DNA of 64,000 nt, from assembly GCA_949987565.1 (NCBI GenBank), contig OX465114.1, positions 310,001 through 374,000 on the forward strand. Direction: 5' to 3'. Below, one piece after another: positions 12,401-26,377 of the stretch. This stretch comes from Luidia sarsii (taxonomy: Eukaryota; Echinodermata; Asteroidea; Paxillosida; Luidiidae). Position numbers and translations under genes: made by a program. The notes under the pieces are model-generated. The model made no database searches. It saw nothing but the letters and a program-made list of their open reading frames with translations, and was not told where the DNA came from. Each line of letters starts with the position of its first letter. Position 1 is the first letter of the stretch.

Positions 12401-15400
12401 TGACTAGGATGGAGTTGGTTACGGACAGAGTTGACTTGGATGGAGTTGGTTACGGAGAGAGTTGACTAGGACGGAGTTGGTTACGGACAGAGTTGACTAG
12501 GATGGAGTTGGTTACGGACAGAGTTGACTAGGACGGAGTTGGTTACGGACAGAGTTGGTTACGGACGGAATTGACTAGTACGGAGTTGGTTACGGACAGA
12601 GTTGACTAGGATGGAGTTGGTTACGGAATTGACTAGGATGGAGTTGGTTACGGAGAGAGTTGACTAGGACAGAGTTGGTTATGGACAGAGTTGACTAGGA
12701 TGGAGTTGGTTACGGACAGAGTTGACTAGGACGGAGTTGGTTACAGACAGAGTTGACTAGGATGGAGTTGGTTACAGAGAGAGTTGACTAGGACGGAGTT
12801 GACTAGGATGGAGTTGGTTACGGACAGAGTTGACTAGGACGGAGTTGGTTACGGACAGATTTGACTAGGATGGAGTTGGTTACGGACAGAGTTGACTAGG
12901 ACGGAGTTGGTTATGGACAGAGTTGGTTACGGACGGAATTGACTAGTACGGAGTTGGTTACGGACAGAGTTGACTAGGATGGAGTTGGTTATGGACAGAG
13001 TTGACTAGGATGGAGTTGGTTACGGACAGAGTTGACTTGGATGGAGTTGGTTACGGAGAGAGTTGACTAGGACGGAGTTGGTTACGGACAGAGTTGACTA
13101 GGGTGGAGTTGGTTACGGACAGAGTTGACTAGGACGGAGTTGGTTACGGACAGAGTTGGTTACGGACGGAATTGACTAGTACGGAGTTGGTTACGGATAG
13201 AGTTGACTAGGATGGAGTTGGTTACGGAATTGACTAGGATGGAGTTGGTTACGGAGAGAGTTGACTAGGACGGAGTTGGTTACGGACAGAGTTGACTAGG
13301 ATGGAGTTGGTTACGGACGGAATTGACTAGGACGGAGTTGGTTATGGACAGAGTTGACTAGGATGGAGTTGGTTACGGACAGAGTTGACTAGCATGGAGT
13401 TGGTTACGGACAGAGTTGACTAGGACGGAGTTGGTTACGGACAGAGTTGACTAGGACGTAGTTGGTTATGGACAGAGTTGGTTACGGACAGAGTTGAGTA
13501 GGACAGAGTTGACTAGGATGGAGTTGGTTACGGACAGAGTTGGTTACGGACAGAGTTGACTAGGACAGAGTTGGTTACGGACAGAGTTGACAGGATGGAG
13601 TTGGTTACGGACAGAATTGACTAGGACGGAGTTGGTTACAGACAGAGTTGACTAGGACGGAGTTGGTTACAGACAGAGTTGACTAAGATGGAGTTGGTTA
13701 CAGACAGAGTTGACTAGGACGGAGTTGGTTACGGACAGAGATGACTAGGACGGAGTTGGTTATGGACAGAGTTGACTAGGACACAGTTGACTAGGACAGA
13801 GTTGACTAGGACAGAGTTGGCTAGGACAGAGTTGGTTACGGACAGAGTTGACTAAGACAGAGTTGGTTACGGACAGAGTTGACTAGGATGGAGTTGGTTA
13901 TGGACAGAGTTGACTAGGATGGAGTTGGTTATGGACAGAGTTGACTAGGACGGAGTTGGTTATGGACAGAGTTGACTAGGATGGAGTTGGTTATGGACAG
14001 AGTTGACTAGGACAGAGTTGGTTACGGACAGAGTTGGTTACGGACAGAGTTGACTAGGACAGAGTTGGTTATGGACAGAGTTGACTAGGACAGAGTTGGA
14101 TATGGACAGAGTTGACTAGGATGGAGTTGGTTATGGACAGAGTTGATTAGGACAGAGTTGGTTACGGACAGAGTTGACTAAGACAGAATTGGATATGGAC
14201 AGAGTTGACCAGGATGGAGTTGGTTATGGACAGAGTTGACTAGGACAGAGTTGGTTACGGACAGAGTTGACTAGGATGGAGTTGGTTACGGACGGAATTG
14301 ACTAGGACGGAGTTGGTTATGGACAGAGTTGACTAGGATGGAGTTGGTTACGGACAGAGTTGACTTGGATGGAGTTGGTTACGGAGAGAGTTGACTAGGA
14401 CGGAGTTGGTAACGGACAGAGTTGACTAGGATGAAGTTGATTACGGACAGAGTTGACTAGGACGGAGTTGGTTACGGACAGAGTTGGTTACGGACGGAAT
14501 TGACTAGTACGGAGTTGGTTACGGACAGAGTTGACTAGGATGGAGTTGGTTACGGAATTGACTAGGATGGAGTTGGTTACGGAGAGAGTTGACTAGGACA
14601 GAGTTGGTTATGGACAGAGTTGACTAGGATGGAGTTGGTTACGGATGGAGTTGGTTACGGACAGAGTTGACCAGGACGGAGTTGGTTACAGACAGAGTTG
14701 ACTAGGATGGAGTTGGTTACGGACAGAGTTGACTAGGACGGAGTTGACTAGGATGGAGTTGGTTACGGACAGAGTTGACTAGGACGGAGTTGGTTACGGA
14801 CAGAGTTGACTAGGATGGAGTTGGTTACGGACAGAGTTGACTAGGACAGAGTTGGTTACGGACAGAGTTGGTTACGGACGGAATTGACTAGTACGGAGTT
14901 GGTTACGGACAGAGTTGACTAGGATGGAGTTGGTTATGGACAGAGTTGACTAGGATGGAGTTGGTTACGGACAGAGTTGACTTGGATGGAGTTGGTTACG
15001 GAGAGAGTTGACTAGGACGGAGTTGGTTACGGACAGAGTTGACTAGGACGGAGTTGGTTACGGACAGAGTTGGTTACGGACGGAATTGACTAGTACGGAG
15101 TTGGTTACGGATAGAGTTGACTAGGATGGAGTTGGTTACGGAATTGACTAGGATGGAGTTGGTTACGGAGAGAGTTGACTAGGACGGAGTTGGTTACGGA
15201 CAGAGTTGACTAGGATGGAGTTGGTTATGGACAGAGTTGACTAGGATGGAGTTGGTTACGGACAGAGTTGACTTGGATGGAGTTGGTTACGGAGAGAGTT
15301 GACTTGGACGGAGTTGGTTACGGACAGAGTTGACTAGGATGGAGTTGGTTACGGACAGAGTTGACTAAGACGGAGTTGGTTACGGACAGAGTTGGTTACG

Positions 15401-16385
15401 GACGGAATTGACTAGTACGGAGTTGGTTACGGATAGAGTTGACTAGGATGGAGTTGGTTACGGAATTGACTAGGATGGAGTTGGTTACGGAGAGAGTTGA
15501 CTAGGACGGAGTTGGTTACGGACAGAGTTGACTAGGATGGAGTTGGTTACGGACGGAATTGACTAGGACGGAGTTGGTTATGGACAGAGTTGACTAGGAT
15601 GGAGTTGGTTACGGACAGAGTTGACTAGGATGGAGTTGGTTACGGACAGAGTTGACTAGGACGGAGTTGGTTACGGACAGAGTTGACTAGGACGTAGTTG
15701 GTTATGGACAGAGTTGACAAGTACGGAGTTGGTTACGGACAGAGTTGAGTAGGACAGAGTTGACTAGGATGGAGTTGGTTACGGACAGAGTTGGTTACGG
15801 ACAGAGTTGACTAGGACAGAGTTGGTTACGGACAGAGTTGACTAGGATGGAGTTGGTTACGGACAGAATTGACTAGGACGGAGTTGGTTACAGACAGAGT
15901 TGACTAGGACGGAGTTGGTTACAGACAGAGTTGACTAAGATGGAGTTGGTTACAGACAGAGTTGACTAGGACGGAGTTGGTTACGGACAGAGATGACTAG
16001 GACGGAGTTGGTTATGGACAGAGTTGACTAGGACACAGTTGACTAGGACAGAGTTGACTAGGACAGAGTTGACTAGGACAGAGTTGGTTACGGACAGAGT
16101 TGACTAGGACAGAGTTGGTTACGGACAGAGTTGACTAGGATGGAGTTGGTTATGGACAGAGTTGACTAGGATGGAGTTGGTTATGGACAGAGTTGACTAG
16201 GACGGAGTTGGTTATGGACAGAGTTGACTAGGATGGAGTTGGTTATGGACAGAGTTGACTAGGACAGAGTTGGTTACGGACAGAGTTGACTAGGACAGAG
16301 TTGGTTACGGACAGAGTTGACTAGGACAGAGTTGGTTATGGACAGAGTTGACTAGGACAGAGTTGGTCAGTTGGATATGGACAGA

Positions 16386-16452
16386 CCAAAAAATGAATGA
16401 AAAGTAAAATTTGAAATTTTGGGCTCATGTCCATTTAATCATGGAATTGCCC
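16386..16452 (+). mobile_element. Truncated transposon 3' end inside the satellite, copy 1
   Basis: A 67-bp non-satellite block running from CCAAAAAATGAATGAAAAG to GGAATTGCCC, followed by satellite starting ATGGACAGAG. It matches the last 67 bp of the 32893-33691 element with about two differences. The left junction, GGTCAGTTGGATATGGACAGA, is shared with the copies at 26311 and 30572, so the truncation probably happened once and was then copied with the surrounding array. Confidence 0.85.
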
Positions 16453-19400
16453 ATGGACAGAGTTGACTAAGATGAGTTGGTTAGGGACAGAGTTGACTAG
16501 GATGGAGTTGGTTAGGGACAGAGTTGACTAGGATAGAGTTAACAAGGACAGAGTTGACAGAGTTGGTTACGGACAGAGTTGACTAAGACAGAGTTGGATA
16601 TGGACAGAGTTGACCAGGATGGAGTTGGTTATGGACAGAGTTGACTAGGATGGAGTTGGTTATGGACAGAGTTGACTAGGACAGAGTTGGTTACGGACAG
16701 AGTTGACTAGGACAGAGTTGGTTATGGACAGAGTTGACTAGGACAGAGTTGGTTATGGACAAAGTTGACTAGGATGGAGTTGGTTATGGACAGAGTTGAC
16801 TAGGATGGAGTTGGTTATGGACAGAGTTGACTAGGACAGAGTTGGTTACGGACAGAGTTGACTAGGATGAAGTTGTTTACGGACAGAGTTGAGTAGGACA
16901 GAGTTGGTTATGGACAGAGTTGACTAGGATGGAGTTGGTTATGGACAGAGTTGACTAGGATGGAGTTGGTTACGGACAGAGTTGACTAGGACAGAGTTGG
17001 TTATGGACAGAGTTGACTTGGACAGAGTTGGTTATGGACAGAGTTGACTAGGATGGAGTTGGTTATGGACAGAGTTGACTAGGACGGAGTTGGTTACGGA
17101 CAGAGTTGGTTACGGACAGAGTTGGTTATGACAGAATTGACTAGGACGGAGTTGGTTATGGACAGAGTTGACTAGGATGGAGTTGGTTATGGACAGAGTT
17201 GACTAGGATGGAGTTGGTTATGGACAGAGTTGACTAGGATGGAGTTGGTTACGACAGAGTTGACTAGGATGGAGTTGGTTATGGACAGAGTTAACTAGGG
17301 TGGAGTTGGTTATGGACAGAGTTGACTAGGACAGAGTTGGTTATGGACAGAGTTGACTAGGATGGAGTTGGTTATGGACAGAGTTGACTAGGATGGAGTT
17401 GGTTATGGACAGAGTTGACTAGGATGGAGTTGGTTATGGACAGAGTTGACTTGGATGGAGTTGGTTATGGACAGAGTTGACTAGGACAGAGTTGGTTATG
17501 GACAGAGTTGACTAGGATGGAGTTGGTTATGGACAGAGTTGACTAGGATGGAGTTGGTTACAGACAGAGTTGACTAGGACGGGGTTGGTTACGGACAGAG
17601 TTGACTAGGATGCAGTTGGTTACAGACAGAGTTGACTAGGACGGAGTTGGTTACGGACAGAGTTGACTATAGGACGGAGTTGGTTACGGACAGAGTTAAC
17701 TAGGATGGAGTTGGTTACGGACAGAGTTGACTAGGACGGAGTTGACTAGGATGGAGTTGATTACGGACAGAGTTGACTAGGATGGAGTTGGTTACGGACA
17801 GAGTTGACTAGGATGGAGTTGGTTACGGACAGAGTTGACTAGGACGGAGTTGAATAGGATGGAGTTGGTTACGGACAGAGTTGACTAGGATGGAGTTGGT
17901 TACGGACAGAGTTGACTAGGATTGAGTTGGTTACGGACAGAGTTGACTAGGATGGAGTTGGTTATGGACAGAGTTGACTAGGACAGAGTTGACTAGGATG
18001 GAGTTGGTTACGGACAGAGTTGACTAGGACGGAGTTGACTAGGATGGAGTTGGTTACGGACAGAGTTGACTAGGATGGAGTTGGTTACTGACAGAGTTGA
18101 CTAGCACAAAGTTGACTAGGATGGAGTTGGTTACGGACAGAGTTGACTAGGACAGAGTTGACTAGGATGGAGTTGGTTACGGACAGAGTTGACTAGAATG
18201 GAGTTGGTTACAGACAGAGTTGACTAGGACGGAGTTGTTTAGGATGGAGTTGGTTACGGACAGAGTTGACTAGGACAGAGTTGACTAGGATGGAGTTGGT
18301 TATGGACAGAGTTGACTAGGATAGAGTTGGTTATGGACAGAGTTGACTAGGACAGAGTTGGTTACGGACAGAGTTGACTAGGATGAAGTTGTTTACGGAC
18401 AGAGTTGAGTAGGACAGAGTTGGTTATGGACAGAGTTGACTAGTACGGAGTTGGTTACGGACAGAGTTGACTAGGACAGAGTTGGTTACGGACAGAGTTG
18501 ACTAGGATGGAGTTGGTTACGGACGGAATTGACTAGGACGGAGTTGGTTATGGACAGAGTTGACTAGGATGGAGTTGGTTACGGACAGAGTTGACTTGGA
18601 TGGAGTTGGTTACGGAGAGAGTTGACTAGGACGGAGTTGGTAACGGACAGAGTTGACTAGGATGGAGTTGATTACGGACAGAGTTGACTAGGACGGAGTT
18701 GGTTACGGACAGAGTTGGTTACGGACGGAAATTGACTAGTACGGAGTTGGTTACGGACAGAGTTGACTAGGATGGAGTTGGTTACGGAATTGACTAGGAT
18801 GGAGTTGGTTACGGAGAGAGTTGACTAGGACAGAGTTGGTTATGGACAGAGTTGACTAGGATGGAGTTGGTTACGGACAGAGTTGACCAGGACGGAGTTG
18901 GTTACAGACAGAGTTGACTAGGATGGAGTTGGTTACGGACAGAGTTGACTAGGACGGAGTTGACTAGGATGGAGTTGGTTACGGACAGAGTTGACTAGGA
19001 CGGAGTTGGTTACGGACAGAGTTGACTAGGATGGAGTTGTTTACGGACAGAGTTGACTAGGACAGAGTTGGTTACGGACAGAGTTGGTTACGGACGGAAT
19101 TGACTAGTACGGAGTTGGTTACGGACAGAGTTGACTAGGATGGAGTTGGTTACGGACAGAGTTGACTAGGACAGAGTTGGTTACGGACAGAGTTGGTTAC
19201 GGACGGAATTGACTAGTACGGAGTTGGTTACGGACAGAGTTGACTAGGATGGAGTTGGTTATGGACAGAGTTGACTAGGATGGAGTTGGTTACGGACAGA
19301 GTTGACTTGGATGGAGTTGGTTACGGAGAGAGTTGACTAGGACGGAGTTGGTTACGGACAGAGTTGACTAGGACGGAGTTGGTTACGGACAGAGTTGGTT

Positions 19401-22400
19401 ACGGACGGAATTGACTAGTACGGAGTTGGTTACGGATAGAGTTGACTAGGATGGAGTTGGTTACGGAATTGACTAGGATGGAGTTGGTTACGGAGAGAGT
19501 TGACTAGGACGGAGTTGGTTACGGACAGAGTTGACTAGGATGGAGTTGGTTATGGACAGAGTTGACTAGGATGGAGTTGGTTACGGACAGAGTTGACTTG
19601 GATGGAGTTGGTTACGGAGAGAGTTGACTTGGACGGAGTTGGTTACGGACAGAGTTGACTAGGATGGAGTTGGTTACGGACAGAGTTGACTAAGACGGAG
19701 TTGGTTACGGACAGAGTTGGTTACGGACGGAATTGACTAGTACGGAGTTGGTTACGGATAGAGTTGACTAGGATGGAGTTGGTTACGGAATTGACTAGGA
19801 TGGAGTTGGTTACGGAGAGAGTTGACTAGGACGGAGTTGGTTACGGACAGAGTTGACTAGGATGGAGTTGGTTACGGACAGAGTTGACTAGGACGGAGTT
19901 GGTGACGGACAGAGTTGACTAGGATGGAGTTGGTTACGGACAGAGTTGACTAGGACGGAGTTGGTTACGGACAGAGTTGACTAGGACGTAGTTGGTTATG
20001 GACAGAGTTGACAAGTACGGAGTTGGTTACGGACAGAGTTGAGTAGGACAGAGTTGACTAGGATGGAGTTGGTTACGGACAGAGTTGGTTACGGACAGAG
20101 TTGACTAGGACAGAGTTGGTTACGGACAGAGTTGACTAGGACAGAGTTGGTTATGGACAGAGTTGACTAGGACAGAGTTGGTTATGGACAGAGTTGACTA
20201 GGATGGAGTTGGTTATGGACAGAGTTGACTAGGATGGAGTTGGTTATGGACAGAGTTGACTAGGACAGAGTTGGTTACGGACAGAGTTGGTTACGGACAG
20301 AGTTGGTTACGGACAGAGTTGACTAGGATGAAGTTGTTTACGGACAGAGTTGAGTAGGACAGAGTTGGTTATGGACAGAGTTGACTAGGATGGAGTTGGT
20401 TATGGACAGAGTTGACTAGGATGGAGTTGGTTACGGACAGAGTTGACTAGGACAGAGTTGGTTATGGACAGAGTTGACTTGGACAGAGTTGGTTATGGAC
20501 AGAGTTGACTAGGATGGAGTTGGTTATGGACAGAGTTGACTAGGACGGAGTTGGTTACGGACAGAGTTGGTTACGGACAGAGTTGGTTATGACAGAATTG
20601 ACTAGGACGGAGTTGGTTATGGACAGAGTTGACTAGGATGGAGTTGGTTATGGACAGAGTTGACTAGGATGGAGTTGGTTATGGACAGAGTTGACTAGGA
20701 TGGAGTTGGTTACGACAGAGTTGACTAGGATGGAGTTGGTTATGGACAGAGTTAACTAGGGTGGAGTTGGTTATGGACAGAGTTGACTAGGACAGAGTTG
20801 GTTATGGACAGAGTTGACTAGGATGGAGTTGGTTACGGACGGAATTGACTAGGACGGAGTTGGTTATGGACAGAGTTGACTAGGATGGAGTTGGTTACGG
20901 ACAGAGTTGACTTGGATGGAGTTGGTTACGGAGAGAGTTGACTAGGACGGAGTTGGTAACGGACAGAGTTGACTAGGATGGAGTTGATTACGGACAGAGT
21001 TGACTAGGACGGAGTTGGTTACGGACAGAGTTGGTTACGGACGGAATTGACTAGTACGGAGTTGGTTACGGACAGAGTTGACTAGGATGGAGTTGGTTAC
21101 GGAATTGACTAGGATGGAGTTGACTAGGATGGAGTTGATTACGGACAGAGTTGACTAGGATGGAGTTGGTTACGGACAGAGTTGACTAGGATGGAGTTGG
21201 TTACGGACAGAGTTGACTAGGACGGAGTTGAATAGGATGGAGTTGGTTACGGACAGAGTTGACTAGGATGGAGTTGGTTACGGACAGAGTTGACTAGGAT
21301 TGAGTTGGTTACGGACAGAGTTGACTAGGATGGAGTTGGTTATGGACAGAGTTGACTAGGACAGAGTTGACTAGGATGGAGTTGGTTACGGACAGAGTTG
21401 ACTAGGACGGAGTTGACTAGGATGGAGTTGGTTACGGACAGAGTTGACTAGGATGGAGTTGGTTACTGACAGAGTTGACTAGCACAAAGTTGACTAGGAT
21501 GGAGTTGGTTACGGACAGAGTTGACTAGGACAGAGTTGACTAGGATGGAGTTGGTTACGGACAGAGTTGACTAGAATGGAGTTGGTTACAGACAGAGTTG
21601 ACTAGGACGGAGTTGTTTAGGATGGAGTTGGTTACGGACAGAGTTGACTAGGACAGAGTTGACTAGGATGGAGTTGGTTATGGACAGAGTTGACTAGGAT
21701 AGAGTTGGTTATGGACAGAGTTGACTAGGACAGAGTTGGTTACGGACAGAGTTGACTAGGATGAAGTTGTTTACGGACAGAGTTGAGTAGGACAGAGTTG
21801 GTTATGGACAGAGTTGACTAGTACGGAGTTGGTTACGGACAGAGTTGACTAGGACAGAGTTGGTTACGGACAGAGTTGACTAGGATGGAGTTGGTTACGG
21901 ACGGAATTGACTAGGACGGAGTTGGTTATGGACAGAGTTGACTAGGATGGAGTTGGTTACGGACAGAGTTGACTTGGATGGAGTTGGTTACGGAGAGAGT
22001 TGACTAGGACGGAGTTGGTAACGGACAGAGTTGACTAGGATGGAGTTGATTACGGACAGAGTTGACTAGGACGGAGTTGGTTACGGACAGAGTTGGTTAC
22101 GGACGGAAATTGACTAGTACGGAGTTGGTTACGGACAGAGTTGACTAGGATGGAGTTGGTTACGGAATTGACTAGGATGGAGTTGGTTACGGAGAGAGTT
22201 GACTAGGACAGAGTTGGTTATGGACAGAGTTGACTAGGATGGAGTTGGTTACGGACAGAGTTGACCAGGACGGAGTTGGTTACAGACAGAGTTGACTAGG
22301 ATGGAGTTGGTTACGGACAGAGTTGACTAGGACGGAGTTGACTAGGATGGAGTTGGTTACGGACAGAGTTGACTAGGACGGAGTTGGTTACGGACAGAGT

Positions 22401-25400
22401 TGACTAGGATGGAGTTGTTTACGGACAGAGTTGACTAGGACAGAGTTGGTTACGGACAGAGTTGGTTACGGACGGAATTGACTAGTACGGAGTTGGTTAC
22501 GGACAGAGTTGACTAGGATGGAGTTGGTTACGGACAGAGTTGACTAGGACAGAGTTGGTTACGGACAGAGTTGGTTACGGACGGAATTGACTAGTACGGA
22601 GTTGGTTACGGACAGAGTTGACTAGGATGGAGTTGGTTATGGACAGAGTTGACTAGGATGGAGTTGGTTACGGACAGAGTTGACTTGGATGGAGTTGGTT
22701 ACGGAGAGAGTTGACTAGGACGGAGTTGGTTACGGACAGAGTTGACTAGGACGGAGTTGGTTACGGACAGAGTTGGTTACGGACGGAATTGACTAGTACG
22801 GAGTTGGTTACGGATAGAGTTGACTAGGATGGAGTTGGTTACGGAATTGACTAGGATGGAGTTGGTTACGGAGAGAGTTGACTAGGACGGAGTTGGTTAC
22901 GGACAGAGTTGACTAGGATGGAGTTGGTTATGGACAGAGTTGACTAGGATGGAGTTGGTTATGGACAGAGTTGACTTGGATGGAGTTGGTTACGGAGAGA
23001 GTTGACTTGGACGGAGTTGGTTACGGACAGAGTTGACTAGGATGGAGTTGGTTACGGACAGAGTTGACTAAGACGGAGTTGGTTACGGACAGAGTTGGTT
23101 ACGGACGGAATTGACTAGTACGGAGTTGGTTACGGATAGAGTTGACTAGGATGGAGTTGGTTACGGAATTGACTAGGATGGAGTTGGTTACGGAGAGAGT
23201 TGACTAGGACGGAGTTGGTTACGGACAGAGTTGACTAGGATGGAGTTGGTTACGGACAGAGTTGACTAGGACGGAGTTGGTGACGGACAGAGTTGACTAG
23301 GATGGAGTTGGTTACGGACAGAGTTGACTAGGACGGAGTTGGTTACGGACAGAGTTGACTAGGACGTAGTTGGTTATGGACAGAGTTGACAAGTACGGAG
23401 TTGGTTACGGACAGAGTTGAGTAGGACAGAGTTGACTAGGATGGAGTTGGTTACGGACAGAGTTGGTTACGGACAGAGTTGACTAGGACAGAGTTGGTTA
23501 CGGACAGAGTTGACTAGGACAGAGTTGGTTATGGACAGAGTTGACTAGGACAGAGTTGGTTATGGACAGAGTTGACTAGGATGGAGTTGGTTATGGACAG
23601 AGTTGACTAGGATGGAGTTGGTTATGGACAGAGTTGACTAGGACAGAGTTGGTTACGGACAGAGTTGGTTACGGACAGAGTTGGTTACGGACAGAGTTGA
23701 CTAGGATGAAGTTGTTTACGGACAGAGTTGAGTAGGACAGAGTTGGTTATGGACAGAGTTGACTAGGATGGAGTTGGTTATGGACAGAGTTGACTAGGAT
23801 GGAGTTGGTTACGGACAGAGTTGACTAGGACAGAGTTGGTTATGGACAGAGTTGACTTGGACAGAGTTGGTTATGGACAGAGTTGACTAGGATGGAGTTG
23901 GTTATGGACAGAGTTGACTAGGACGGAGTTGGTTACGGACAGAGTTGGTTACGGACAGAGTTGGTTATGACAGAATTGACTAGGACGGAGTTGGTTATGG
24001 ACAGAGTTGACTAGGATGGAGTTGGTTATGGACAGAGTTGACTAGGATGGAGTTGGTTATGGACAGAGTTGACTAGGATGGAGTTGGTTACGACAGAGTT
24101 GACTAGGATGGAGTTGGTTATGGACAGAGTTAACTAGGGTGGAGTTGGTTATGGACAGAGTTGACTAGGACAGAGTTGGTTATGGACAGAGTTGACTAGG
24201 ATGGAGTTGGTTACGGACGGAATTGACTAGGACGGAGTTGGTTATGGACAGAGTTGACTAGGATGGAGTTGGTTACGGACAGAGTTGACTTGGATGGAGT
24301 TGGTTACGGAGAGAGTTGACTAGGACGGAGTTGGTAACGGACAGAGTTGACTAGGATGGAGTTGATTACGGACAGAGTTGACTAGGACGGAGTTGGTTAC
24401 GGACAGAGTTGGTTACGGACGGAATTGACTAGTACGGAGTTGGTTACGGACAGAGTTGACTAGGATGGAGTTGGTTACGGAATTGACTAGGATGGAGTTG
24501 GTTACGGAGAGAGTTGACTAGGACAGAGTTGGTTATGGACAGAGTTGACTAGGATGGAGTTGGTTACGGATGGAGTTGGTTACGGACAGAGTTGACCAGG
24601 ACGGAGTTGGTTACAGACAGAGTTGACTAGGATGGAGTTGGTTACGGACAGAGTTGACTAGGACGGAGTTGACTAGGATGGAGTTGGTTACGGACAGAGT
24701 TGACTAGGACGGAGTTGGTTACGGACAGAGTTGACTAGGATGGAGTTGGTTACGGACAGAGTTGACTAGGACAGAGTTGGTTACGGACAGAGTTGGTTAC
24801 GGACGAAATTGACTAGTACGGAGTTGGTTACGGACAGAGTTGACTAGGATGGAGTTGGTTATGGACAGAGTTGACTAGGATGGAGTTGGTTACGGACAGA
24901 GTTGACTTGGATGGAGTTGGTTACGGAGAGAGTTGACTAGGACGGAGTTGGTTACGGACAGAGTTGACTAGGACGGAGTTGGTTACGGACAGAGTTGGTT
25001 ACGGACGGAATTGACTAGTACGGAGTTGGTTACGGATAGAGTTGACTAGGATGGAGTTGGTTACGGAATTGACTAGGATGGAGTTGGTTACGGAGAGAGT
25101 TGACTAGGACGGAGTTGGTTACGGACAGAGTTGACTAGGATGGAGTTGGTTATGGACAGAGTTGACTAGGATGGAGTTGGTTACGGACAGAGTTGACTTG
25201 GATGGAGTTGGTTACGGAGAGAGTTGACTTGGACGGAGTTGGTTACGGACAGAGTTGACTAGGATGGAGTTGGTTACGGACAGAGTTGACTAAGACGGAG
25301 TTGGTTACGGACAGAGTTGGTTACGGATGGAATTGACTAGTACGGAGTTGGTTACGGATAGAGTTGACTAGGATGGAGTTGGTTACGGAATTGACTAGGA

Positions 25401-26310
25401 TGGAGTTGGTTACGGAGAGAGTTGACTAGGACGGAGTTGGTTACGGACAGAGTTGACTAGGATGGAGTTGGTTACGGACGGAATTGACTAGGACGGAGTT
25501 GGTTATGGACAGAGTTGACTAGGATGGAGTTGGTTACGGACAGAGTTGACTAGGATGGAGTTGGTTACGGACAGAGTTGACTAGGACGGAGTTGGTTACG
25601 GACAGAGTTGACTAGGACGTAGTTGGTTATGGACAGAGTTGACAAGTACGGAGTTGGTTACGGACAGAGTTGAGTAGGACAGAGTTGACTAGGATGGAGT
25701 TGGTTACGGACAGAGTTGGTTACGGACAGAGTTGACTAGGACAGAGTTGGTTACGGACAGAGTTGACTAGGATGGAGTTGGTTACGGACAGAATTGACTA
25801 GGACGGAGTTGGTTACAGACAGAGTTGACTAGGACGGAGTTGGTTACAGACAGAGTTGACTAAGATGGAGTTGGTTACAGACAGAGTTGACTAGGACGGA
25901 GTTGGTTACGGACAGAGATGACTAGGACGGAGTTGGTTATGGACAGAGTTGACTAGGACACAGTTGACTAGGACAGAGTTGACTAGGACAGAGTTGACTA
26001 GGACAGAGTTGGTTACGGACAGAGTTGACTAGGACAGAGTTGGTTACGGACAGAGTTGACTAGGATGGAGTTGGTTATGTACAGAGTTGACTAGGATGGA
26101 GTTGGTTATGGACAGAGTTGACTAGGACGGAGTTGGTTATGGACAGAGTTGACTAGGATGGAGTTGGTTATGGACAGAGTTGACTAGGACAGAGTTGGTT
26201 ACGGACAGAGTTGACTAGGACAGAGTTGGTTACGGACAGAGTTGACTAGGACAGAGTTGGTTATGGACAGAGTTGACTAGGACAGAGTTGGTCAGTTGGA
26301 TATGGACAGA

Positions 26311-26377
26311 CCAAAAAATGAATGAAAAGTAAAATTTGAAATTTTGGGCTCATGTCCATTTAATCATGGAATTGCCC
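26311..26377 (+). mobile_element. Truncated transposon 3' end inside the satellite, copy 2
   Basis: Same 67-bp block and same left junction as at 16386, 9925 bp further along. The flanking satellite variants also match on both sides, which supports a segmental duplication rather than a new insertion. Confidence 0.85.
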